The position numbers and the translations under genes were made by a program. Below the pieces are notes generated by a model, which did not search any database, had not been told where the DNA came from, and was given only the letters and a program-made list of their open reading frames with translations. A stretch of 64,000 bases of DNA from CATOSP01 sp034422355 (GTDB lineage Bacteria; Chloroflexota; Dehalococcoidia; Lucifugimonadales; UBA3495): NCBI GenBank assembly GCA_034422355.1, contig DAOUJS010000200.1, positions 1-64,000 on the forward strand, written 5' to 3'. The first letter of the stretch is position 1, and the number at the start of each line of letters is the position of its first letter. Of this stretch, positions 51,028 through 59,387 are shown piece by piece.

Positions 51028-53400
51028 ATGGCAAAGTTCCCGCGCCCCCCACACGTTAGACTCCTCGGACTCACTCTGCTGCTTGCCGCCCTAGCCTTGA
51101 CGGGCTGTGCTGCGCCTGCCGCTGACGTCAATGTCACGGCGGACCGGTCGGTGTCTGTCGTCACCGCGCCGGTCATGACCGGTTCGATTGCCACCAACCG
51201 GGCCTACGCCGCCAGGGTGGACGCCAGCGATCAGGTTGGCGTCGTGCCCCGGGCATCCGGCCAGGTGGCCCGCCTCGACGTGGGAGTGGGCGCCAGGGTG
51301 AGCAAGGGCGATGTACTGGGTGAGCTTGAGCGCGGCGCGCTGGACGCCAAGTTGCAGGAAGCCCAGGCGAAGGTCTCGATTGCCGAGGCCAAGCTATCCC
51401 AGGTGAAGGCGGCGGCGGGACCGAACCTGGCTGCCGCCCAGGCGCGGCTGGACGCAGCACAGGCAAAGCTGGCCCAACTCCGGAACCCAACCAGGGCCGA
51501 TGTTCAGATGGCGGAGAGTGTATTGTCCGACGCCCGGAGCAAGTTAAGGGGCGCACAAGCCGCCTTGGACCGGCTTGTTGACCCAACCCCGGCGGACCTG
51601 GAAACGGCCGCCAGCGCGGTGGTCGCGGCCCGCAACAACCTGAACAGCGCCCGGATACACCTGGCCCAACTGAAGAACCCCACCAGTTCGGACCTGCTAG
51701 CCGCCCGGAGCGCCGCTGAATCCGCCCGCCGGGCGCTGGCATCCGCACAGGCGGACCTGGACCAGCTCAACGACCCCACTTCGGCCGCGCTGCGGGCCGC
51801 CGAAAGCGCGATGAACGCCGCGGAGCGTGACCTGGCCAGCGCCGGGACCAAGCTGGCCCAGCTTCTTGACCCGCCCGCCGATGTGCTGACCAAGGCGCAA
51901 AATGACGTGGCTTCAGCTCAGCAGGTCTTGACCTCGGCACTGGCCGAACAGGACAACTCGATGTTGACCCAGGCTATAGCCACTGAAGTGGCCAGGGGGT
52001 CGATAGGCGAACCTTGGCCCGAACTGAACCTGGTCAGGACCAACCTGTCACAGAACCTGGACCGGCTCCGTGACCCCGGCCTGGACACTACCCTGACTCC
52101 TGAACAGATCGCCGAACTCAAAGCAACGATTGCCGCCCAGGAGAAGCGATTGGCCTCGCTGCTGGGACAGGTCATCGCGTCGGCATCTATCCCGGACCGC
52201 ATCCTGGCCGTCATCTGGGACGAGTCCCAGGCCCGTCTCGCCCTCGAGTCGGCCCGGGCGCGGCTGGAAGAGCTGCAAGACCCGCCTGTCGAGGATGTGG
52301 CGGTGGCACGCCGCAACGTGGCGGCGGCACAGTCGCGGCTGGACTCAGCCAGGGCCAGATACGATGAGTTGACCAACCCCGATGACAGGTCGATGGAGCG
52401 GAAGGAGGGGAATGTCGCCAAGGCCAAGGCCGCCCTGGAAGCCGCCGAAGCCCGCTTGTCAGAGCTGCAAGAACCCACCGGCCAGGCCATCACACTGGCG
52501 GAAGACCGCGTCGAAACCGCCGAGGCCGTCCTGCAGGCAGCCGAGGCGAGGTTGATGGAACTGAAGGAACCGGACTCCAATACGGTTGCCCAGGCCCGGG
52601 ACCGGGTTGAATGGGCACAGGGGCTGGTGGAGTCCGCAGATGCCAGGCTGGAAATGCTGCGGCAGCCCGACGACGTGGCCCTGGCCAAGGCCCGGCTGGA
52701 GATCGCAGCGGCCGAGCGTGAGTTCGCCGCCAACAACGAGACCTATGCCGCCCTCAGCATCCAGGTGGCGGAAGGAGGTCTGGCGCAGGCGCAGGCGCAG
52801 GTTGCCCTGGTGGAGAAGCAACTGGAAGACATGAAGCTGGTTGCCCCCTTCGATGGAATCGTGACCGAGAACCAGCTATCCGTGGGGGCGATGGCCTCTC
52901 CCCAAACCCCTGTCTTCACCGTCGCCGCCACCGGCGTCGTCGTCTCCTTCCTGGTCGAGGAGACCATGATCGGCGGCGTCGAAGAGGGCCGTGTCCTGGA
53001 GTTCACCAGTCCGGCCGTGCCGGACCAGACCCTTGGCCTGACGGTGGACCGGGTTGCGCCCACCGCGGGAGCAACCGGCCATACCTTCCTGGTGAAGATG
53101 GAGCCTGTGGCGGGCGCTGCGGCGCTGCGGCCCGGCGTCTCGGGCCAGGTATCGGTGTCAATCCAGCGGACGGACACCCTGCTGGTGCCCAAGGAGGCAG
53201 TGTTCAATTCCAGCAGCCAGTCCAGCGCCTACGTGGTGCGCGACAGCGTGGCCCATCTCAAGCCCGTGGCCGTCGGGCTGGCCAACGACCGGTACCGGGA
53301 AATCCTGGACGGTCTCCAGCCGGGGGATGAGGTAGTGGTCTCCGGCCAGCACCTTCTAACCGATGCCACGCCGGTAACCGTAGCCCTCTTTGGTCCGTGA
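51028..53400 (+). CDS. Lipoprotein adaptor with a very long repetitive coiled coil
   Basis: The 790-residue HlyD/RND-type adaptor has a lipobox L-A-L-T-G-C with the lipid Cys at residue 27. After a lipoyl half (G-Q-V-A-R-L-D-V-G-V-G) come many helical repeats of about 30 residues, such as A-A-Q-A-K-L-A-Q-L-R-N-P-T-R-A-D-V. The second lipoyl half is near residue 610 (A-P-F-D-G-I-V-T-E-N) and a barrel follows. The coil is several times longer than in usual adaptors. It follows the exporter by 58 bases. ATG at 51028 follows AAGGA at 14 bases. Confidence 0.88.
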   Translation: MAKFPRPPHVRLLGLTLLLAALALTGCAAPAADVNVTADRSVSVVTAPVMTGSIATNRAYAARVDASDQVGVVPRASGQVARLDVGVGARVSKGDVLGELERGALDAKLQEAQAKVSIAEAKLSQVKAAAGPNLAAAQARLDAAQAKLAQLRNPTRADVQMAESVLSDARSKLRGAQAALDRLVDPTPADLETAASAVVAARNNLNSARIHLAQLKNPTSSDLLAARSAAESARRALASAQADLDQLNDPTSAALRAAESAMNAAERDLASAGTKLAQLLDPPADVLTKAQNDVASAQQVLTSALAEQDNSMLTQAIATEVARGSIGEPWPELNLVRTNLSQNLDRLRDPGLDTTLTPEQIAELKATIAAQEKRLASLLGQVIASASIPDRILAVIWDESQARLALESARARLEELQDPPVEDVAVARRNVAAAQSRLDSARARYDELTNPDDRSMERKEGNVAKAKAALEAAEARLSELQEPTGQAITLAEDRVETAEAVLQAAEARLMELKEPDSNTVAQARDRVEWAQGLVESADARLEMLRQPDDVALAKARLEIAAAEREFAANNETYAALSIQVAEGGLAQAQAQVALVEKQLEDMKLVAPFDGIVTENQLSVGAMASPQTPVFTVAATGVVVSFLVEETMIGGVEEGRVLEFTSPAVPDQTLGLTVDRVAPTAGATGHTFLVKMEPVAGAAALRPGVSGQVSVSIQRTDTLLVPKEAVFNSSSQSSAYVVRDSVAHLKPVAVGLANDRYREILDGLQPGDEVVVSGQHLLTDATPVTVALFGP

Positions 53401-53411
53401 AGGGGAATTAA

Positions 53412-54560
53412 GTGGAGAAAATCAAGCGCATCGCTATAGGGGGCTTCCGGCGTCTCTACAGCGTGAACATTGAGCTACGGCCAATGATGGTGATGATTGG
53501 GGCCAACGGTGTGGGCAAGACATCGTTCATGGACGCACTGTCGCTGATGGCCTCCTCGGCAAGAGGGTCGTTGAACCAACACCTCGGCGATATGGGCGGC
53601 ATTGCAAATGTGCTGACCAACGGGATGGCTGGAGATTTCGTCCTCCAAGCCGAGATGGAAGTCCCGGGTCAATCGTCGCGTGTATATACCCTGAGACTGG
53701 GTTTACAAGGCGTGGGCTATATCATATCAAGGGAAACGCTTGCACAAGCAAACGACCATTACCCGGAACCTGGTATACACATCGATGCTGATCATGGAAA
53801 CATCCGTTTCTTTGATCCATATCGCATTGAATTCATAGAACCGGATTGGGAGTATAACCACCTGGAATCCGCGTTGTCCCAAGCGCCGAGAATTTTTCCG
53901 GTACCCGATGAATTCAGGTTCGGTCTAAGCTTTGTGGCCCATTACCACACTCTCGACGTCAGCCGTCTCGCCCCTGTGAAACTGCCTCAACAGATGACGC
54001 CTGCAGTGTTCCCAGGGGAAAACGGCGAGTACCTTGCGCCGTTCCTCTACAATCTCCGCGAGACCAACCGCGGCCAGTTCGAGGCCATCGAGGACTCTCT
54101 CAGGGCAGCGTTCCCAGGATTCGAATCTCTGGGATTTCCGATTGTTGCGGCCGGGATGGTGGCCATGACCTGGAAGGAGAAGGCGTTCAGAAATCCCATA
54201 TACATGAACCAGCTTTCCGAAGGTACTTTGCGGTTCCTTTGGCTGGTATCTTTGCTGCACAGTCCATTTCTGCCCACCATCACCATGATAGACGAGCCAG
54301 AAGTCAGCCTGCACCCGGAACTACTGGCCATCCTCGCCGACCTGATGCGGGAGGCGTCTGACAGGACCCAGTTGATAGTTGCCACTCACTCGGACAGGTT
54401 TGTCCGCTTTCTTGAGCCGGAAGAGGTCATGGTTATGGACATATCTGAGGATGGTTTGGCTTCTATGACTTGGGCCGACACTCTGGACCTGGAACAGTGG
54501 TTGTCGGACTATGGCCTGGATGAAGTTTGGCGCATGGGACGGATTGGCGGGCGGGCGTGA
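53412..54560 (+). CDS. AAA-type ATPase (OLD/RecF-like) of a putative defence pair
   Basis: The 382-residue protein has Walker A G-A-N-G-V-G-K-T (30-37), an ABC-like signature L-S-E-G-T-L near residue 275, Walker B I-D-E-P-E-V-S-L-H-P near 293 and switch His in A-T-H-S-D near 323. It is ABC/SMC-like, as in AAA_21 proteins. GTG is the likely start after AAGGGG. Its stop overlaps the next GTG by 4 bases. Similar ATPases act with nuclease or TOPRIM partners in anti-phage systems. The region is lower in GC than neighbours. Confidence 0.88.
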   Translation: MEKIKRIAIGGFRRLYSVNIELRPMMVMIGANGVGKTSFMDALSLMASSARGSLNQHLGDMGGIANVLTNGMAGDFVLQAEMEVPGQSSRVYTLRLGLQGVGYIISRETLAQANDHYPEPGIHIDADHGNIRFFDPYRIEFIEPDWEYNHLESALSQAPRIFPVPDEFRFGLSFVAHYHTLDVSRLAPVKLPQQMTPAVFPGENGEYLAPFLYNLRETNRGQFEAIEDSLRAAFPGFESLGFPIVAAGMVAMTWKEKAFRNPIYMNQLSEGTLRFLWLVSLLHSPFLPTITMIDEPEVSLHPELLAILADLMREASDRTQLIVATHSDRFVRFLEPEEVMVMDISEDGLASMTWADTLDLEQWLSDYGLDEVWRMGRIGGRA

Positions 54561-55168
54561 AGATAGCCCTCATCGTTGAAGGCAGCACCGAGAAGGCTTT
54601 CCTGCCCTACCTGAGAAACTATCTCCGTCCACGTCTCCCCGGGCCGATGCCCAATCTTGATCCGCTTCCATACCACGGACGCATTCCCACTGGGGACAAG
54701 CTGAGAAAGGCTGTCACGCTGCTCTTGTCCGGACGGAATGCTTCCGACCATGTTATCGCCTTGACGGACGTTCACACTGGGAGCAATCCGCCCGATTTCC
54801 TGGATGCTGAGGACGCCAAATCAAAGATGCGCCAATGGGTAGGCAACGAACCAAGATTCCACCCTCACGCAGCGCAGTACGAGTTTGAGGCATGGCTCAT
54901 CCCCTACTGGACCAGAATCCAGGCAATCGCAGGCCACAATCAGGCAGCGCCGGGCGGCAACCCGGAGCAGATCAATCACAACAGTCCGCCGTCCGACCGC
55001 ATCAAGGAAATCTTTCGGAGGGGCGGACGTGGGCGGTACAAGAAGACCATAGACTCGGGACGAATTTTGAAAGACATGGACCTGTCGGTTGCAGTAGACC
55101 GTTGCCCTGAACTGAAAGCTCTTGTGAACTCGATATTGCACATTTGCGGTGGACTGTTGGTCCCTTAG
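54557..55168 (+). CDS. DUF4276-family (TOPRIM-like) partner
   Basis: The 203-residue protein starts V-K-I-A-L-I-V-E-G-S-T-E-K, with the Glu of TOPRIM-type motif, and has L-T-D-V-H-T-G near residue 73 and F-E-A-W-L-I near 113. DUF4276 proteins pair with AAA ATPases in defence loci, resembling OLD or PARIS split designs. The GTG start at 54557 overlaps the ATPase stop (GTGA). An in-frame ATG at 54527 is less likely. Confidence 0.82.
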   Translation: MKIALIVEGSTEKAFLPYLRNYLRPRLPGPMPNLDPLPYHGRIPTGDKLRKAVTLLLSGRNASDHVIALTDVHTGSNPPDFLDAEDAKSKMRQWVGNEPRFHPHAAQYEFEAWLIPYWTRIQAIAGHNQAAPGGNPEQINHNSPPSDRIKEIFRRGGRGRYKKTIDSGRILKDMDLSVAVDRCPELKALVNSILHICGGLLVP

Positions 55169-55205
55169 CAGTGGCTTCCAGCTTTGTTGTTTCTGTGGAC
55201 GTTGC

Positions 55206-57935
55206 CTATACGCTCCTTTGCAGGTTGAGCGCCAATAGCCGTTCCAGGATTTCCGGCTCCGGCAGGCCGTGGGGCCAGCCATAGGCGTCGGCAACAGCCT
55301 GGTCCAGTTCCTCATGCAGGTTTTTCAGCCACGTCGGCGGGGCGTTGTAGAGGTTGGTCAACGTCCGCTGCTTCAACTGCGCTGCCGTCACGCCGGTGGG
55401 GTTGAGCCAGCCTTGCCGCAGTTCGTCCAGCTTCCGCGCCGCCCCGGCAATGGCCTCCCGCTGCTCCCCGGCGGGTTCGGGGAATGGGAAAGTCTCAAAG
55501 CAGGTGGTGGGAGTGTAGCGGAAACCGGACTCCGCCTCGCGCAACTGGGTTCCCATAGCCCGCGCCCAGACCTCATGGAAACGTGAATGCAGGACGCCGA
55601 AGGTATAATCATCGTCGCGGGCGAATGCAATCACTTGGTGGTCTGCCAGAATATCCGCTGTCAGCCATGCGAACAGGCGATGTTTGGCAATTGTCGGGGT
55701 GACCACGTAGCGGCTTAACCCTTTAAGGGCTTGCCTCATTCCTGGTCTGGGCTCCATGTGCAGCCACCAATTCTCGGCATACACCTTCCGATTGTTGTTT
55801 ACGCGCTCCGGCCTCACGTGTTCGTTCACGTATTCGAATGGTGCCTCATACAAAGCCGCCTCTGCCACGGGCAGGTCCACGCCGAAGTCGATTATCCACG
55901 TCCTGCTGGGACGGGACGTTATGTCCCTGCCGTTGGCCCGGGGGCGGACGACATCCCGGTTATCCCTCCCATCGGGATTTGGCTGGCTCAACATGCTCAA
56001 CGCCAGGGACTCGGGGATGTCGAATGGCCCGCCCTTGGTATCTCCCATGAAGCCGATGGCGAGGTTCTCCTTCAGCGGCCTTGCTTCCGTAATGTCAGGC
56101 CCCTCGGTGAGATTGGCGTTTATCGATTCAACGGTTTCGCCGTCCAGTTCACGGACTGTCTCCGAACCGTTGTCGAACCCGATTATGGACGTGTGGACCG
56201 CCGCGCCTTCCAGTACCCAGGGCTGGTCCGACCATGCGAGGAATATGTCCCCGCTCTCCTTGATACGCCGCAGCACGCTGCGGTTCGCGCCGCCCCGAAT
56301 CCCCTGGGTTGCCAGCAGGCCCACCCGCTTCGTGCGTTCCCTGTCCAGCATGTCGCGGGCCTTCTCGAACCAGTAGCACACCAGGTCGGCCTCGGCTGAA
56401 ACCCGCCCCTGGTACAAGCCGAACAGCTTATCAACGTAACCGTCTCCCAGGTTGGCGCGAAGCAGCTTCCCACCCACAAACGGCGGGTTACCTATGATGA
56501 ACTCGGCGGCCGGCCACTCCGGTTCCCGCGGGTCTACGGCGCCGTCGCAAGCCAGAATGGAGTCGGTCATCTGGATGGACACAAGAGGAGTTAGGACCGG
56601 GCTGTGGTCGTATGGGAAGCCGTTGTTCTGGTGCCACTGGATGTAGCCGATCCATAAGGCGGTGCGGGCCAACTCCGCAGCGTAGGGGTTGATCTCCAGA
56701 CCCAGCATTTGGTCCGGCTTGACCGTGGGCGTCAGGCCAGTCCACCCGTGCATGGCGGCGAAGTCGATTACCTCCCTCTCCAGGTCCAGCAGGGAGCGCA
56801 GTGCCAGGTAGAGGAAGTTGCCGCTGCCGCAGGCCGGGTCCAGTACTTCCACCTCGAACAGCCGCTGTTGGAACCCGTCCAGCCTGGCCCGCGCCGCGTC
56901 CTCGTGCCCGTCGTTCAGAAGGTTGGCGGCCTCCTGCCGCACGGACTCCCACTCCCGGCGCAGCGGGGCCATCACCACCGGCTCGACCACCAGCATGATG
57001 TCCTCGGCGCTGGTGTAGTGCGCCCCGAGATGGGCGCGCTTGGATGCGTCCAGCGCCCGCTCGAACAGTGTTCCGAATATCGACGGTTCGATGTTGCGCC
57101 AGTTCTTCCTGGTGGCCTCCTCCAGCCGCAGCAGGGCGGTGCCGCTCAGCTCCACCGTGTCGGCATTGCTGAACAGGTCGCCGTTGAAGTGGGCAATCTG
57201 GATGGCGCCAAACAGACCTCCAGTAGCCATCTGCCCGAACAGATTGCGGACGGCCAGGTCGAACAGTTCCGGGTTGTGGTTGTGCAACCGTACTATTTCC
57301 GAGAATGGGCTGCCCGCCAGCAGTCCGGCATCCTCGGCGTAGAGGCAGAACACAATCTGGTTCATATATCGGGCCAGTCGTTCCGAGTCGTCGGTACGCT
57401 GCTCCATGTCTTCGACGATGGCCTGAAACAGGTCGGCCGTCTCCCTGGTAACTTGGTCCACAGTGCGGCCGGGGCGAAGCTGGTCCGGGTCATAGAAGGC
57501 GTAACGGAGCTTCGCCAGGTTTCCCTGCTGGGCCAGTTCCGCCACCGGGATTTCGTACAGCACGGTTTCCATGCCGGGAAAGTTCGTGCGGATTCGGATG
57601 GTGTTAAAGGAAGAGACGATGAGCAGTGGCGGCGTCTTCAGGTAGACCTGGTATCGGAGCAACTGGCCCATCGCAGCGTCAAGTTCGGAATCGTTGCCCT
57701 TGAACTCCCAGCCGAACCTCCCTTCAAGATAGGCGTCGGCAAAACCGCCGGGCACCGGCCTCTCGAAGGTGAATGCGTCCTTGTCTCCGTAGTCGCCGGG
57801 GGTGGGATGGCCAAGGATGTCGCAGATGTCCAGGAACATTTCCTGGGACGCCTGCTTTTCGCCAAAGTTGCTGTCAAGCCACTTGGCGACAAAGTCCGCG
57901 GGGCTCATACGGGGTTCGCCGGGCGATATGTTCAT
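55206..57935 (-). CDS. MmeI-like type IIG/IIL restriction-modification enzyme
   Basis: The 909-residue single-chain enzyme has an N-terminal nuclease with D67 and E77-F-K79 (PD-ExK). The methyltransferase core has D-P-A-C-G-S-G-N-F near residue 365 (SAM binding) and G-N-P-P-F near 480 (catalytic, adenine N6). The C-terminal third is the target-recognition domain. Such enzymes both methylate and cut, often at a distance from the site. GGAG precedes the ATG by 7 bases. It converges with the AAA/DUF4276 pair, making a small defence island. Confidence 0.9.
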   Translation of the reverse strand: MNISPGEPRMSPADFVAKWLDSNFGEKQASQEMFLDICDILGHPTPGDYGDKDAFTFERPVPGGFADAYLEGRFGWEFKGNDSELDAAMGQLLRYQVYLKTPPLLIVSSFNTIRIRTNFPGMETVLYEIPVAELAQQGNLAKLRYAFYDPDQLRPGRTVDQVTRETADLFQAIVEDMEQRTDDSERLARYMNQIVFCLYAEDAGLLAGSPFSEIVRLHNHNPELFDLAVRNLFGQMATGGLFGAIQIAHFNGDLFSNADTVELSGTALLRLEEATRKNWRNIEPSIFGTLFERALDASKRAHLGAHYTSAEDIMLVVEPVVMAPLRREWESVRQEAANLLNDGHEDAARARLDGFQQRLFEVEVLDPACGSGNFLYLALRSLLDLEREVIDFAAMHGWTGLTPTVKPDQMLGLEINPYAAELARTALWIGYIQWHQNNGFPYDHSPVLTPLVSIQMTDSILACDGAVDPREPEWPAAEFIIGNPPFVGGKLLRANLGDGYVDKLFGLYQGRVSAEADLVCYWFEKARDMLDRERTKRVGLLATQGIRGGANRSVLRRIKESGDIFLAWSDQPWVLEGAAVHTSIIGFDNGSETVRELDGETVESINANLTEGPDITEARPLKENLAIGFMGDTKGGPFDIPESLALSMLSQPNPDGRDNRDVVRPRANGRDITSRPSRTWIIDFGVDLPVAEAALYEAPFEYVNEHVRPERVNNNRKVYAENWWLHMEPRPGMRQALKGLSRYVVTPTIAKHRLFAWLTADILADHQVIAFARDDDYTFGVLHSRFHEVWARAMGTQLREAESGFRYTPTTCFETFPFPEPAGEQREAIAGAARKLDELRQGWLNPTGVTAAQLKQRTLTNLYNAPPTWLKNLHEELDQAVADAYGWPHGLPEPEILERLLALNLQRSV

Positions 57936-58068
57936 CTGAAGACTCCGGCCATGCCTTCAACAGCAAGAGGGTCTCTGCGCATTCACGATTTCGCGGGGAC
58001 GACGGTTGGATCGCTTGGGTTCCAAGAATAATATACCTGAATATCAACGCTACCCTGGAAGTCTACGG

Positions 58069-59097
58069 TCACTGGCGGTCAATCTGCTGGAGTTCCCGGA
58101 TTTTCTCCTTGAGCCGGGCTTCCCCCGCGGGGGTGTCCGACGGAAGGGAAAAGCCTATCTGGGTGGCGTAGCTGCCGTACCTCTCCCTCACCTTGTCCAC
58201 TATCTGGTCGTAGGTGCCGATGGTGGCGAAGGTCTCGACCATCTCGTCGGTTATGAGTTTGGGCATCTCGTCCCAGCTGCCGGCAGCGGCCAGCCGGTTC
58301 AGCTCCAGGCACACGTCGCCCCAGCCGTGGATGTCCATAACCCCCTTGTAGGTGCGGGTGGAGGCGTAGAATGCGATCCGCCGCCGGGCCGCGTTGAACG
58401 CCTCGCCCAGTTCGTCCTCGTCCTCCCCCATCACGAGAAACCCGCCGGTGCTGATCTCGATGTCCTTCAGGGTGCGGCCCGACCGCTTCAGTCCCTTTTC
58501 CAGGTTGGGCAGCGCCACCTCATCCATGTACTTTGGGGTCATAAACCCGTGGGGCAGCACACCGTCACAGTGCTCCCCTGCCAGCCGGAACATGTAGGGG
58601 CCGACGGCGGCGATGAATATCCTGGGCGGCGGGTAGTCGATGGGGCCGGGATTGAAGTGGGGAGTAATCAGGCTGAACTTGTAATGCTCACCATCGAAGC
58701 GCAGGGGGCCGCCGTTCTGGAAGCTGTCCCAGATGGCCTTGAGGGAGAGGACGTAATCGCGCATCCGCGGGCCGGGCGCGTTCCAGGGAGTGCTGAATCG
58801 CCGCTCGATGTGGCCCTTGACCTGGCTTCCCATACCCAGCCGGAAGCGGCCTTGGGAATACTTCTGGAGTTCCCAGGCCATGTAGGCGGTCGTCATGGGA
58901 CTCACGGGGAACACCACCGCAATGGAGGTGCCCAGCAAGACCCGTTCGGTATGCTCCGCCGCCAGGGTCAGGGCCATGAAGGGACTGGAAAAGTCCTCGT
59001 TGGTGTTGATGCCGTCGTAGCCCATGTCTTCGACCCAGCGCGCCCTGTCTGGAATCTTGCCAATGTTGTCCCTGGGGATGCTCGCAAACACTTTCAT
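58069..59097 (-). CDS. LLM-class (luciferase-like) F420-dependent oxidoreductase
   Basis: The 342-residue TIM-barrel protein has features of luciferase-like enzymes: V-E-D-M-G-Y-D-G-I-N-T-N near residue 24, F-R-L-G-M-G-S-Q-V-K near residue 90, W-N-A-P-G-P-R-M-R-D-Y near 105 and A-A-V-G-P-Y-M near 165. This fits the TIGR03617-type F420 subgroup, though FMN use cannot be excluded. AAGGAGG precedes the ATG at 59097. Upstream frame is rejected for lack of a site. Substrates are unknown. The enzyme class is abundant in Actinobacteria and Chloroflexota. Confidence 0.9.
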   Translation of the reverse strand: MKVFASIPRDNIGKIPDRARWVEDMGYDGINTNEDFSSPFMALTLAAEHTERVLLGTSIAVVFPVSPMTTAYMAWELQKYSQGRFRLGMGSQVKGHIERRFSTPWNAPGPRMRDYVLSLKAIWDSFQNGGPLRFDGEHYKFSLITPHFNPGPIDYPPPRIFIAAVGPYMFRLAGEHCDGVLPHGFMTPKYMDEVALPNLEKGLKRSGRTLKDIEISTGGFLVMGEDEDELGEAFNAARRRIAFYASTRTYKGVMDIHGWGDVCLELNRLAAAGSWDEMPKLITDEMVETFATIGTYDQIVDKVRERYGSYATQIGFSLPSDTPAGEARLKEKIRELQQIDRQ

Positions 59098-59274
59098 GTA
59101 GACCTCCTTGGCCAGTTGCTCCCGAAAGAGGATTTCAAGGGTGTGATCATCGCGGCTTAGGATACCACTTACGAGGTGTTTCAGGGCCGGGGCGCGGCTC
59201 TCCTGACAGGGATGTTTTCCGGCGTTCAACCGGATAACGCCCTACCCGGCGGGGATGGCTGGCGCAGCTTGGCC

Positions 59275-59303
59275 TTTACTTGGATGCGGCAACAATGTAG
59301 GAT
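59275..59303 (+). promoter_or_regulatory. Candidate promoter of the PEPCK-like gene
   Basis: TTTACT (59275-59280) and TAGGAT (59298-59303) are separated by 17 bases. The start codon lies 84 bases beyond the -10 box. TAGGAT also appears in the promoter at 3733. Confidence 0.45.
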
Positions 59304-59387
59304 AGTGTAGCTTCGGGCTGGCCCGCCCAACCATTGCGGGTTTAGCCGTCTCCAAATACTGCGGAAGGCCCCTTAAGAGACGACACA

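Noticed and set aside
49013..51094. 693-codon open frame on the plus strand
   Set aside because: It is out of frame over the MFS exporter and its neighbours, which have real motifs; its residues are Gly/Arg/Pro-rich as expected for a shadow.
57936..58068. Third copy of the 20-bp palindrome near 57980
   Set aside because: ATTCACGATTTCGCGGGG matches only partly and has lost the inverted symmetry, so it is not counted as a copy.
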